From assembly GCF_029637485.1 (NCBI RefSeq), contig NZ_CP069128.1, forward strand, positions 2,636,001-2,700,000: 64,000 nucleotides of DNA. Reading direction: 5' to 3'. The stretch is from Sphingomonas sp. LHG3406-1. Its GTDB lineage: Bacteria > Pseudomonadota > Alphaproteobacteria > Sphingomonadales > Sphingomonadaceae. Positions 15,585 to 23,674 of this stretch are shown here, one piece after another (within the stretch, counting starts at the first letter, position 1; each line of letters opens with the position of its first letter). The position numbers and the translations under genes were made by a program. The notes beneath the pieces were generated by a model. The model was not told where the DNA came from. It ran no database searches and saw nothing but the letters and a program-made list of their open reading frames with translations.

Positions 15585-16430
15585 ATGCCCCGTATCGTTC
15601 ATCTTTCCGACCTCCACTTCGGCGCGCACGACGAGACAATCGTCGCCGCCGTCCTGCAGGAGGTCGACGGCGCCAAGCCCGACCTCGTCATCATCAGCGG
15701 CGACTTCACCCAGCGCGCCCGCACCGAGCAGTTCGTCGAAGCCGGGCGCTTCCTCGAGAAGCTGCGCGATGCCGGGCACGAGGTGATGGCGGTGCCCGGC
15801 AACCATGACGTGCCGCTCTACGACGTCATCCGCCGCTTCCTCTCGCCGCTCGCGCGCTACAAAAGGTTCATCGACGACGAGCTCTGTCCGTGGCACCAGC
15901 TGCCCGGCGTGTCGGTGCTGGGCCTCAACACCGCGCGGTCGCTGACCATCAAGGACGGGCGGCTCAACGCCGAGCAGATCGACTTCGTCCGCCGCCACTT
16001 CGCCGATGTGCCCAAGGGCGACCTCAAGCTGCTGGTCACGCACCATCCGCTGTTCGCCCTGCCGGTCGATGATGGCGGCATCCTCGGGCGGCCGCTCGGG
16101 CGGCAGGAGCTGGCGCTGGACGCCGTCAACGAACTCGGCATCGACCTGCTGCTCGCCGGGCACAATCATCGCGCTTCGACCCACCAGGCGCGTGACCTGG
16201 TGACTCGGGCAGGGGGCGCGCTGGTCGTCCAGGCCGGCACCGCCACCTCCATCCGGCTGCGCGAGGAGGAGCAGAGCTTCAACATCATCGAGGCGTCGGA
16301 GGGCGAGGTCACCATCGGCCTCAAGCGCTGGGCCGGCGCGCGCTTCGAGACGGCCGAGCCGACCCGGTTCCGCCGCGCCGAGGACGGCTGGCACCAGGCC
16401 AGGGTGCTGAGCGATCCGGCCGAGGCTTGA
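15585..16430 (+). CDS. metallophosphoesterase, 3',5'-cyclic nucleotide phosphodiesterase-like
   Basis: The 281-residue protein has the full calcineurin-type motif set: HLSDLHFG (D-x-H), VIISGDFTQR (GD), VPGNHDVP (GNHD), LLVTHHPLF (H) and LLLAGHNHRA (GHxH). These residues bind two metals. The class III cyclic-AMP phosphodiesterase group has this arrangement, but the substrate is not evident. The ATG at 15585 begins MPRIVHLSD, so the first strand is N-terminal; the upstream in-frame GTG at 15570 adds little. Confidence 0.88.
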   Translation: MPRIVHLSDLHFGAHDETIVAAVLQEVDGAKPDLVIISGDFTQRARTEQFVEAGRFLEKLRDAGHEVMAVPGNHDVPLYDVIRRFLSPLARYKRFIDDELCPWHQLPGVSVLGLNTARSLTIKDGRLNAEQIDFVRRHFADVPKGDLKLLVTHHPLFALPVDDGGILGRPLGRQELALDAVNELGIDLLLAGHNHRASTHQARDLVTRAGGALVVQAGTATSIRLREEEQSFNIIEASEGEVTIGLKRWAGARFETAEPTRFRRAEDGWHQARVLSDPAEA

Positions 16431-16461
16431 GCCACAAGCCCGCCGCGTCCATGAGGCAGCG

Positions 16462-17301
16462 ATGATCGACGGCTTCGACCTGGATGATTTCGTGACCCGC
16501 GTGCTCGCCGAGGACCTGGGGCAGGGCGGCGACGTGACGTCCGCCTCGACCATCCCGGCGGACGCGCGCTTCACCGCCACCATGAACTGCCGCGAGGAGA
16601 TCGTGGTCGCCGGCCTTGCGCTGGCGGAAGCCTTCTTCCGCCGGCTCGATCCCGAGGTGCGCCTCTCGAGCGAGGTGGCCGATGGCGACAGGGTTCCGGC
16701 CGGGACCGTGCTGATGCGCCTTGCGGGACAGGCGCGCGCCATGCTGACCGCGGAGCGTTCGGCGCTCAACACCCTTCAGCACCTGTCCGGAATCGCGACC
16801 CTGACCCGCCGCTATGTCGATGCGATCGACGGTACGGGCGCAACCCTGCTCGATACACGCAAGACCATTCCCGGCCTGCGTCTCCTCGGCAAATATGCGG
16901 CGCGCATGGGCGGCGCGACCAATCACCGTTTGCGGCTCGACGACGGCCTCCTCATCAAGGACAATCATGTCGCGGTGAATGGCTCGGTCGACGCTGCCGT
17001 AGCACGCGCGAGGGCGGCGGGAAGCGGCCTTCAAATGCAGGTCGAAGTCGACCGCATCGAACAGATCGAGCCGGCGCTGGCGGCGGGCGCCGAACGGCTT
17101 CTGCTCGACAACATGCCGCCGCCGGTGCTTCGCCAAGCGGTCGCGCTGGTGGCCGGGCGCGTGCCGCTCGAAGCCTCGGGCGGCGTCAACCTGCAGACCA
17201 TCCGTGCCATTGCCGAGACCGGCGTCGATTACATCTCCGTCGGGCGCATCACCCAGTCCGCGCCGGCAGTCGATATCGGGCTCGATTTCGCGTTAACTTA
17301 G
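16462..17301 (+). CDS. nadC: nicotinate-nucleotide pyrophosphorylase (carboxylating)
   Basis: The 279-residue sequence matches quinolinate phosphoribosyltransferase throughout. ERSALNTLQHLSGIAT, DTRKTIPGLRLL, NHRLRLDDGLLIKDNHV, LLLDNMPP and ASGGVNLQTIRAIAETGVDYISVG appear in order and include the Arg/Lys/His residues that bind quinolinate and PRPP. It makes nicotinate mononucleotide, the last step of de novo NAD pyridine-ring synthesis. nadA and nadB are not in this window, so it stands apart from the rest of the pathway. It lies 31 bases after the phosphoesterase and may be co-transcribed with it. Confidence 0.95.
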   Translation: MIDGFDLDDFVTRVLAEDLGQGGDVTSASTIPADARFTATMNCREEIVVAGLALAEAFFRRLDPEVRLSSEVADGDRVPAGTVLMRLAGQARAMLTAERSALNTLQHLSGIATLTRRYVDAIDGTGATLLDTRKTIPGLRLLGKYAARMGGATNHRLRLDDGLLIKDNHVAVNGSVDAAVARARAAGSGLQMQVEVDRIEQIEPALAAGAERLLLDNMPPPVLRQAVALVAGRVPLEASGGVNLQTIRAIAETGVDYISVGRITQSAPAVDIGLDFALT

Positions 17302-17330
17302 CTGAACGGCGACCGACAGCGCGGTTCAGC
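17301..17330. repeat. inverted repeat between nadC and the glycine-zipper gene
   Basis: GCTGAAC (17301-17307) and GTTCAGC (17324-17330) form a 7-bp stem around a 16-base GC-rich loop. There is no T-run, so it may be a structured leader of the next gene, whose ATG is 53 bases further on, rather than a terminator. Confidence 0.4.
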
Positions 17331-17382
17331 CGCTCGTCAGTGCGACAGGCGCAGAACGGCTCCAACAAGAAGGAGCCCGATC

Positions 17383-17769
17383 ATGGCCAAGAAGTTTCTC
17401 ATCGCCGCCTCCGCCGCCTCGCTGCTCGCGATTCCGGCCGCCGCGCAGGCGCAATATTATCCGGGCGACCCCTATTACGGGCGCTACGACAATCGATACG
17501 ACCGCGGCTACAACGGCCGAACCTATTACGGGAACCGCTGTTCGGGCACGACCGGCACGGTGATCGGCGGCGTCGCCGGCGCGGTGGTCGGAAGCCAGAT
17601 CGCGGGCGGGCGTCGCACCTACGATTATTACGGCAACCGCCGCGGCGGAAGCAGCGCGACCGGTGCCATCATCGGCGGTGCGGTCGGCGCCCTGCTGGGC
17701 CGCAAGGTCGACAAGGACAGCTGCAAGCGCCGCAACAACGGCTACAACGATTACGGCTATCGCTACTAA
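17383..17769 (+). CDS. glycine-zipper 2TM-domain envelope protein
   Basis: The 128-residue protein has a signal peptide (cleavage after AAAQAQ near residue 23), a Tyr/Arg/Gly-rich region (YYPGDPYYGRYDNRYDRGYN), then two glycine-zipper segments, GTVIGGVAGAVVGSQIAGG and GAIIGGAVGALLGRKVD. This is the Rick_17kDa/glycine-zipper arrangement that packs into outer-membrane helices. Two Cys residues (in NRCSGT and KDSCKR) could form a disulfide. An AAGGAG site precedes the ATG and a terminator follows, so it is monocistronic and probably abundantly expressed. Confidence 0.82.
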   Translation: MAKKFLIAASAASLLAIPAAAQAQYYPGDPYYGRYDNRYDRGYNGRTYYGNRCSGTTGTVIGGVAGAVVGSQIAGGRRTYDYYGNRRGGSSATGAIIGGAVGALLGRKVDKDSCKRRNNGYNDYGYRY

Positions 17770-17791
17770 GCGTCGCGCAAGCCGCACCAGG

Positions 17792-17823
17792 GGACCGCCG
17801 GGAACGTTCCGGCGGTCCTTTTT
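17792..17823 (+). terminator. Rho-independent terminator of the glycine-zipper gene
   Basis: A perfect 10-bp stem GGACCGCCGG / CCGGCGGTCC around a GAACGTT loop is followed by five T residues. Confidence 0.85.
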
Positions 17824-17885
17824 CGTTTGGGGCTGGCCGCTTGGGCGTTATAGGCCCGTCACTTAACGCAAGGAGTGCCAGGGCT

Positions 17886-19292
17886 GTGTTCAAGGGTTTG
17901 TCGCCACTAAACTATCGCGGCCGCGAAGTCTGGCCGCTGGTCGAGGGCGGCAAGGGCGTGAGCGCCACCAATCACATGAGCTCCGGCGCCTGGGCGGCCG
18001 CCGGCGGCATCGGCACGGTCAGCGCGGTCAACGCCGACAGCTACGATCCCGAAGGCCGCATCATCCCGCAGGTCTACAACGGCATGACTCGCCGCGAGCG
18101 TCACGACGAGCTGATCCGCTACGCGATCGACGGCGCGGTGACGCAGGTGAAGAAGGCCTATGACGTCGCCAGCGGGCGCGGCGCCATCAACATCAACGTC
18201 CTGTGGGAAATGGGCGGCGCGCAGCACGTCCTCCACGGCGTGCTCGAGCGGACCAAGGGGCTGGTCGCCGGAGTCACCTGCGGCGCGGGCATGCCCTACA
18301 AGCTGTCCGAGATCGCGGCCCAGTACAACGTCTCCTACCTGCCGATCGTCAGCTCCGGCCGCGCGTTCCGTGCGCTGTGGAAGCGCGCCTACAGCAAGGT
18401 CTCCGAGCTGCTGAGCGCGGTGGTCTACGAGGATCCCTGGCTGGCCGGCGGCCACAATGGCCTCAGCAATGCCGAGGACCCGCGCGCGCCGCAGGATCCC
18501 TATCCGCGCGTGCGCGAACTTCGGGCCGTGATGCGCGAAGGCGGCATCAGCGACGACGTGCCGATCGTCATGGCCGGCGGTGTGTGGCGGCTGGACGAGT
18601 GGGAAGACTGGATCGACAATCCCGAACTGGGCGCGATCATGTTCCAGTTCGGCACCCGCCCGCTGCTGACGCAGGAAAGCCCGATCCCGGCCGAGTGGAA
18701 GGCGCGCTTGATGACACTGGAGGAGGGCGACGTCCTGCTCCACAAGTTCAGCCCGACCGGCTTCTATTCCTCCGCCGTGCGCAATCCCTTCCTGCGCAGC
18801 CTCGAGGCGCGCAGCGAGCGGCAGATCGCCTTCACCAAGGAAGCGGTCGGCGACCATTCGTTCGAGCTCGATGTCGGCATCGGCACCAAGAAGAATTACT
18901 GGGTCACCAAGGGCGATTTGCAGCATGCCCGCGAATGGTATGGCGCGGGTTACACCCAGGCTATGAAGACACCGGACGACACGCTCGTCTTCGTCAGCCC
19001 CGAGGAAGAGAAGATCATCCGCAAGGACCAGGCCGACTGCATGGGCTGCCTTTCGCAGTGCAGCTTCTCGAGCTGGGCGGACAACGAGAAGAACAGCACG
19101 GGCCGGCTTGCCGATCCGCGCAGCTTCTGCATCCAGAAGACGCTGCAGGACATCGCCCATGGCGGTCCGGTCGACCAGAACCTCATGTTCGCCGGCCACG
19201 CCGCCTTCCGCTTCAAGACCGATCCCTTCTATTCCAATGGCTTCGTGCCCACCGTGAAGCAGCTGGTGGATCGAATCCGCACGGGAGCATGA
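17886..19292 (+). CDS. NAD(P)H-dependent flavin oxidoreductase, nitronate monooxygenase-related
   Basis: The 468-residue protein follows the 2-nitropropane dioxygenase/nitronate monooxygenase barrel. GVSATNHMSSGAWAAAGGIGTVS binds FMN near the N-terminus, with VTCGAGMP, LPIVSSGRAFR and IVMAGGVW further on and a GAIMFQFGTRPLL segment. It is longer than usual and has a C-terminal Cys cluster DCMGCLSQC (Cys385, 388, 392) that could bind a metal or iron-sulfur centre; this is inferred. The GTG at 17886 (VFKGLSPLN) fits, with AAGGAG 11 bases upstream. The substrate is unknown. Its TGA overlaps the next ATG. Confidence 0.83.
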   Translation: MFKGLSPLNYRGREVWPLVEGGKGVSATNHMSSGAWAAAGGIGTVSAVNADSYDPEGRIIPQVYNGMTRRERHDELIRYAIDGAVTQVKKAYDVASGRGAININVLWEMGGAQHVLHGVLERTKGLVAGVTCGAGMPYKLSEIAAQYNVSYLPIVSSGRAFRALWKRAYSKVSELLSAVVYEDPWLAGGHNGLSNAEDPRAPQDPYPRVRELRAVMREGGISDDVPIVMAGGVWRLDEWEDWIDNPELGAIMFQFGTRPLLTQESPIPAEWKARLMTLEEGDVLLHKFSPTGFYSSAVRNPFLRSLEARSERQIAFTKEAVGDHSFELDVGIGTKKNYWVTKGDLQHAREWYGAGYTQAMKTPDDTLVFVSPEEEKIIRKDQADCMGCLSQCSFSSWADNEKNSTGRLADPRSFCIQKTLQDIAHGGPVDQNLMFAGHAAFRFKTDPFYSNGFVPTVKQLVDRIRTGA

Positions 19293-19765
19293 TGAAGCGC
19301 CTGCTTGGTCTGTCACTGATGGTCGTGGCCGCGACGGCGGCTGCGCAGGACAGGCCGGTCCCTTACTGGGCGTCGATCAAGAGCGGCAAGGCGCTGATGC
19401 GAACCGGCCCGGCGACGACCTATCCCGGCACCTGGCTGTACATGCGCCGCGACCTGCCGATCCGCGTGCTCAAGCTGCATGAGGACTGGCGGCTGATCGA
19501 GGACAGCGAGGGCACGCGCGGCTGGATGCGCCGGGTCCTGCTCAGCGACACGCGCACGGCGCTCGTCGCCGGCTCGTCACCGCGGCCGGTCCACGCCCGC
19601 CCCGACGAATCCAGCCGCGTCCGCTACATGGTCGAGCCCGGAGTCGTCGGCCGGATCGACGATTGCGGCGGCGACGGCTGGTGCCACATCACGATCGGCC
19701 AGCGCGAAGGCCACATCAGGGTCGGCAATTTGTGGGGTGTTGCGCCCGACGAGGTGGTCGACTGA
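19289..19765 (+). CDS. SH3-domain periplasmic protein
   Basis: A 158-residue protein with a signal peptide (MMKRLLGLSLMVVAATAAAQ), then two bacterial SH3-like repeats (ALMRTGPATTYPGTWLYMRRDLPIRVL...GWMRRVLL and PVHARPDESSRVRYMVEPGVVG...GHIRVGNLWGV), as in the DUF1058/SH3_4 family. Such domains bind peptidoglycan or proteins in the periplasm. The ATG overlaps the stop of the flavin oxidoreductase (ATGATG), so the two are translationally coupled although functionally dissimilar. Confidence 0.83.
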   Translation: MMKRLLGLSLMVVAATAAAQDRPVPYWASIKSGKALMRTGPATTYPGTWLYMRRDLPIRVLKLHEDWRLIEDSEGTRGWMRRVLLSDTRTALVAGSSPRPVHARPDESSRVRYMVEPGVVGRIDDCGGDGWCHITIGQREGHIRVGNLWGVAPDEVVD

Positions 19766-19788
19766 GGCGCGCGCGCGGCCTGTAAAGA

Positions 19789-19821
19789 ACTCTTGACTGA
19801 CAAGAGTGTTTGACATACCCC
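19789..19821 (+). promoter_or_regulatory. promoter with palindromic operator for the HTH gene
   Basis: ACTCTTG (19789-19795) and CAAGAGT (19801-19807) form a perfect 7-bp inverted repeat with a five-base spacer. A TTGACT -35 (19793-19798) lies in it and a TACCCC -10-like element follows 17 bases later (19816-19821). The HTH start codon at 19829 would then be about the transcription start, giving a leaderless or near-leaderless mRNA. The overlap suggests autorepression by the small HTH protein; this is an inference. Confidence 0.45.
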
Positions 19822-19828
19822 TTGGCCC

Positions 19829-20035
19829 ATGGAGAACCGGGTCAAGGATTGGCGCGAGCAGTCGGGTTGGTCGCAGGGCGAACTCGCCCGCCGCCTCGGC
19901 GTGTCGCGCCAGACCGTCAATGCGGTCGAGACCGACAAGTACGACCCGAGCCTCCCGCTGGCGCTGCGCATGGCGAAATTGTTCGCCGTGCCGGTCGACC
20001 AGCTGTTCCTTGACCATTGGGAGCCGGAAGCATGA
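19829..20035 (+). CDS. small HTH transcriptional regulator (XRE, YozG-like)
   Basis: The 68-residue protein is a single helix-turn-helix domain: NRVKDWREQSGWSQGELARR, then LGVSRQTVNAVETDKYDPSL with the recognition helix, and LALRMAKLFAVPVDQLFL. This matches the short XRE type that often pairs with a membrane protein. There is no visible Shine-Dalgarno sequence before the ATG, consistent with leaderless translation. It overlaps the following membrane-protein gene by four bases (ATGA), so the regulator is likely to control the pair through the palindrome just upstream. Confidence 0.87.
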   Translation: MENRVKDWREQSGWSQGELARRLGVSRQTVNAVETDKYDPSLPLALRMAKLFAVPVDQLFLDHWEPEA

Positions 20036-20691
20036 CCTCGCCGCTGCAGACATCGAATGCAAAGGTGCGCAAGACGATCCTTCAGCTAGTGATGGGTGGG
20101 GTGGTCGGTGCCGTCGCGATGATCGCGATGCTGACCGCCCTCGAACGCCATGCCGGCCTGCTCGAGGACAGTGGGCGGCTGGCGGCGCTGGCCACGGCCT
20201 TGATCTATGCGCTCATGTCCGCCTTCGTCGGCTTTGGAACGCTCGTTCCGGGGGTCGGCGCGAAGACGCTCAACGTCGAGGACCGCGAGGAGATCGCCGA
20301 GCAGAAGCAGGCGCTGGTCATCGGCAGCCTTTCGTTTCTCCTGGTGGCGATCTTCCTGGGTGCCCTTGCGCTGGGGAGCACTCCGGCATGGGCAGGCCCG
20401 CTGCCGACCGGCGTCGCGGCGCTCGTCGCGGGTGCTGCCGTCGTCATCCTCGTGGCGCTCAGCATCCGCTACCGCAATCTCGGTGACGAGATGATGCAAC
20501 TCGCGTCCAAGGAAGCGAGCGGCATCCTGCTGCTGCTGTTGCTGGCGACCGTCGGGGCGAAGTCGGCGGCCGCGCAGCTTGGCTATGCGACCCCGATGGC
20601 GCCGCTGGAATTCCTCGCCAGCTTCTTCGCGCTCTACCTCGTCGCCGTCTTCGTTGCCGTCGGGCGGCGGGGCCTGCTCACGCCGCGCTAG
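20032..20691 (+). CDS. multi-pass membrane protein coupled to the HTH gene
   Basis: The 219-residue protein has about six hydrophobic segments: near 18-36, 50-70, 94-112, 125-145, 165-180 and 190-211. Between the second and third lies a polar loop, NVEDREEIAEQKQALVIG. No catalytic motif is seen. The layout resembles the membrane partners found next to short XRE regulators in many bacteria; its role is unknown. The start overlaps the HTH stop, and its TAG at 20689-20691 shares the palindromic CTAG with the stop of the convergent thiolase gene. Confidence 0.78.
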   Translation: MTSPLQTSNAKVRKTILQLVMGGVVGAVAMIAMLTALERHAGLLEDSGRLAALATALIYALMSAFVGFGTLVPGVGAKTLNVEDREEIAEQKQALVIGSLSFLLVAIFLGALALGSTPAWAGPLPTGVAALVAGAAVVILVALSIRYRNLGDEMMQLASKEASGILLLLLLATVGAKSAAAQLGYATPMAPLEFLASFFALYLVAVFVAVGRRGLLTPR

Positions 20692-21881
20692 ACCAGCTCG
20701 ACCGCGACCGCCGTCGCTTCGCCGCCACCGATGCAGAGGCTGGCGATACCGCGCTTCAGGCCCTTCTGCTTGAGCGCATTGAGCAGGGTGACGAGGATGC
20801 GGGTGCCGCTGGCGCCGATCGGGTGACCAAGCGCGGTCGCGCCGCCATGGACGTTGATCCTGTCGTGGCCGATGCCGAGGTCCTTCATCGCGAACATGGC
20901 GACGCAGGCGAAGGCCTCGTTGACCTCGAACAGGTCGACCTCGCCGATGCTCCAGCCGGCCTTGTCGAGCACCTTGTGGATGGCGCCGATGGGGGCGATC
21001 GTGAACTCGGCCGGGGCCTGCGCATGGGCGGCGGTGGCGACGATCCGGGCAACGGGCTTCAGGCCCTTCGCCTGAGCCTCGGACTCGCGGGCAAGCACGA
21101 CGGCGGCGGCACCGTCCGAAATGGAAGAGCTGGTCGCCGCAGTGATCGTGCCTTCCTTGTGGAAGGCGGGCTTCAGCTGCGGGATCTTGTCCGGACGGCC
21201 GCGGCCGGGCGCTTCGTCGGTGTCGACCACGGTCTCGCCCGCCCGGCTCTTCACCGTCACCGGCACGATCTCGTCGGCGAACCCGCCATTGTCGATCGCC
21301 GACTTGGCGCGGTTGAGGCTCTCGATGGCATAGCTGTCCATGCTCTCGCGGGTGAGCTGATAGTCGTTGGCGGTCGCCTGCGCGAAGCTGCCCATCGCCC
21401 GCCCTTCCTCATAGGCATCTTCCAGCCCGTCGAGGAACATGTGGTCGTAGGCGGTGTCGTGGCCGATGCGCGCGCCGCTGCGGTGCTTCTTCAGCAGATA
21501 GGGCGCGTTGGTCATGCTCTCCATGCCGCCGGCGACGATGACGTCGGCATTGCCGACCGCGATCGCTTCGGCGCCCATGATGACCGTCTGCATGCCCGAT
21601 CCGCAGACCTTGTTGACGGTGGTCGCCTGCACGCTCGTCGGAAGCCCGGCCTTGATCGCCGCCTGGCGGGCAGGGGCCTGACCCAGTCCGGCCGGGAGCA
21701 CGCAGCCCATGTAGATGCGGTCGATGTCGCCGCCCTCGACTCCGGCCCGCTCGACCGCCGCCTTGACGGCCGTGGCGCCGAGATCGGTCGCGCTGACGTC
21801 GGCGAGCGCGCCCTGCATCGCGCCCATCGGGGTGCGGGCATAGGAGAGGATGACGACGGGATCGGAAGCGGCGGTGGCCAT
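20688..21881 (-). CDS. acetyl-CoA C-acyltransferase (thiolase)
   Basis: The 397-residue enzyme has all thiolase signatures: nucleophile Cys93 in NKVCGSGMQ, NEAFACVAMFAM, the catalytic His in GGATALGHPIGASG, and the second Cys in SLCIGGGEATA. It belongs to the degradative or biosynthetic acetoacetyl-CoA thiolase group, and the neighbouring isovaleryl-CoA dehydrogenase suggests a role at the end of leucine or fatty-acid breakdown. The start at 21881 (MATAASDPV) was preferred over the upstream ATG at 21941 because the conserved first strand follows at once. Confidence 0.93.
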   Translation of the reverse strand: MATAASDPVVILSYARTPMGAMQGALADVSATDLGATAVKAAVERAGVEGGDIDRIYMGCVLPAGLGQAPARQAAIKAGLPTSVQATTVNKVCGSGMQTVIMGAEAIAVGNADVIVAGGMESMTNAPYLLKKHRSGARIGHDTAYDHMFLDGLEDAYEEGRAMGSFAQATANDYQLTRESMDSYAIESLNRAKSAIDNGGFADEIVPVTVKSRAGETVVDTDEAPGRGRPDKIPQLKPAFHKEGTITAATSSSISDGAAAVVLARESEAQAKGLKPVARIVATAAHAQAPAEFTIAPIGAIHKVLDKAGWSIGEVDLFEVNEAFACVAMFAMKDLGIGHDRINVHGGATALGHPIGASGTRILVTLLNALKQKGLKRGIASLCIGGGEATAVAVELV

Positions 21882-21969
21882 GAGGCGGACTCCGTGTGAA
21901 GATTGTTGCACTGCAATAAGCATTCGGGCCGCCTTGTCCAAGTCTCCGCGCCTCTGCTAGCGCCGCCCC

Positions 21970-23127
21970 ATGTCCGCACCCACACTCGATTTCGACCTCG
22001 GCGACATGGCCGATACCATCCGCGAGTCGACGGAGCGTTTCGCCGCCGACCGCATCGCCCCGCTCGCCGCCGAGATCGACCGCGACGACCGCTTTCCGAT
22101 CGAGCTCTGGCCCGAGATGGGTGCGCTCGGCCTTCATGGCATCACCGTCGAGGAGGAGTGGGGCGGGCTCGGCCTCGGCTATCTCGAGCATGTCGTCGCG
22201 CAGGAGGAAGTCGCCCGCGCCTCGGCTTCGGTGGGCCTCAGCTATGGCGCCCATTCCAACCTCTGCATCAACCAGATCCGCCGATGGGCGAATGACGAGC
22301 AGAAGCGCAAGTACCTGCCCGGACTGATCAGCGGCGACCAGGTCGGCGCGCTGGCGATGAGCGAGGTCGGGGCCGGGTCCGACGTCGTGTCGATGAAGCT
22401 CAAAGCCGAGAAGAGCGGCAACGGCTATCGCCTCAACGGTACCAAATTCTGGATCACCAACGGCGCCTATGCCGACGTGCTGGTGGTCTATGCCAAGACG
22501 TCGCCGGAAGCCGGCAGCCGCGGCATCACCACCTTCCTGATCGAAAAGGGCATGGAGGGTTTCTCCATCGGCCAGAAGATCGACAAGGTCGGGATGCGCG
22601 GCTCACCGACCAGCGAACTGGTGTTCGACGATTGCTTCGTTCCGGCCGAGAACATCATGGGTCCCGAGAATGGCGGCGTCGGCGTGCTGATGAGCGGCCT
22701 CGACTATGAGCGGACCGTGCTCGCCGGGATCCAGCTCGGGATCATGCAGGCCTGCCTCGACGTGGTCCTGCCCTACGTCCGCGAGCGCAAGCAGTTCGGG
22801 AAGCCGATCGGCGCGCAGCAGCTGATGCAGGCCAAGATTGCTGACATGTATGTCGCGCTCAATTCCGCCCGCGCCTATGTCTATCAGGTCGCCAAGGCCT
22901 GCGACGCCGGCAAGACCACCCGCTTCGACGCCGCCGGCGCGATCCTGCTGGCGAGCGAAAGCGCGTTCAAGGTCGCGGGCGAAGCGGTCCAGGCGCTGGG
23001 CGGCGCGGGCTATACCAAGGATTGGCCGGTCGAGCGCTTCATGCGCGACGCCAAGCTGCTCGACATCGGCGCCGGCACCAACGAGATCCGCCGCATGCTG
23101 ATCGGGCGGGAGCTGATCGGGGCCTGA
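21970..23127 (+). CDS. ivd: isovaleryl-CoA dehydrogenase
   Basis: A 385-residue acyl-CoA dehydrogenase. [15 protein letters not shown] and FWITNG bind [22 protein letters not shown] and [16 protein letters not shown] are C-terminal signatures. The catalytic Glu in this subfamily lies on the inner helix, and Glu247 in [11 protein letters not shown] fits, unlike straight-chain dehydrogenases that use a Glu nearer the C-terminus. [17 protein letters not shown] is also characteristic. It converts isovaleryl-CoA to 3-methylcrotonyl-CoA; the methylcrotonyl-CoA carboxylase genes lie a few kilobases downstream. It is divergent from the thiolase gene. Confidence 0.92.
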   Translation: MSAPTLDFDLGDMADTIRESTERFAADRIAPLAAEIDRDDRFPIELWPEMGALGLHGITVEEEWGGLGLGYLEHVVAQEEVARASASVGLSYGAHSNLCINQIRRWANDEQKRKYLPGLISGDQVGALAMSEVGAGSDVVSMKLKAEKSGNGYRLNGTKFWITNGAYADVLVVYAKTSPEAGSRGITTFLIEKGMEGFSIGQKIDKVGMRGSPTSELVFDDCFVPAENIMGPENGGVGVLMSGLDYERTVLAGIQLGIMQACLDVVLPYVRERKQFGKPIGAQQLMQAKIADMYVALNSARAYVYQVAKACDAGKTTRFDAAGAILLASESAFKVAGEAVQALGGAGYTKDWPVERFMRDAKLLDIGAGTNEIRRMLIGRELIGA

Positions 23128-23139
23128 CCTTCCTGCTTC

Positions 23140-23229
23140 CGTCATGCTGAACTTGTTTCAGCAACCACAGCGCAACGTGAACTACCGTTCGCGTCGCGCC
23201 GTGGACCCTAGAACAAGTTCAGGGTGACG
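23140..23229. repeat. REP-like palindromic element
   Basis: Two arms of about 22 bases (CGTCATGCTGAACTTGTTTC at 23140 and its imperfect reverse complement ending at 23229) face each other across about 46 bases. The consensus CCTGAACTTGTT resembles palindromic repeats I remember as common between sphingomonad genes. It fills the gap between ivd and the HPF-like gene and could serve as a bidirectional terminator. Confidence 0.65.
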
Positions 23230-23241
23230 GTTGAAGGCTCC

Positions 23242-23562
23242 TCAACGCGCCCCCTGCTTGCCGACCACCTTGTCATAGGCGTGCAGCACCTTGTCGCAGG
23301 CGGAGCGGACGACCGCCTCGACTCCGACACCTTCCGCCGACGCTGCGACCGGCGCGAGATTCTCGGGCCGGACCTCGACCATGCAGCGGAATTCCGGATT
23401 ATTGGTTCGGCTTTCCTTCACGTGCCCCAGGTGGATCTCCGCGCGGGTGACTTTGTCCGCGATGCGGCTGAGACGGTCCTCGACCATCTGCTCGACCCGG
23501 TCCAGGTCGGCCTCGCGATCTTCCATCTGATTGTCGCGGTTCACCTGTACGAACATGCCCAT
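23242..23562 (-). CDS. HPF/RaiA-like ribosome-associated protein
   Basis: The 106-residue protein (104 from the second Met) has the beta-alpha-beta pattern of S30EA/RaiA factors: FVQVNRDNQMEDREADLDRVEQMVEDRLSRIADKVTRAEIHL, then CMVEVRPENLAPVAASAEG and an amphipathic C-terminal helix ending DKVVGKQG. Such proteins sit in the mRNA channel of the 30S subunit and inactivate ribosomes in stationary phase. The match is moderate. It lacks the C-terminal extension of long HPF, so it is a short-form or divergent member. It is 113 bases from the M13 peptidase stop and separately transcribed or read through. Confidence 0.72.
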   Translation of the reverse strand: MGMFVQVNRDNQMEDREADLDRVEQMVEDRLSRIADKVTRAEIHLGHVKESRTNNPEFRCMVEVRPENLAPVAASAEGVGVEAVVRSACDKVLHAYDKVVGKQGAR

Positions 23563-23674
23563 CTCCTTGTCGGATTGTCAGGCATGAAACGCGTGCTGGA
23601 GACAGGCGGTTGCGGCTAGCCTCCGGCGAACGGAAGACTGGCCGCAACCCTGATGCGAGCGACCGCAGTCGCGA

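Noticed and set aside
17907..19316. 469-codon minus-strand open frame
   Set aside because: It is antisense to the flavin oxidoreductase; it has no family motif and depends on the lack of stops in GC-rich DNA.
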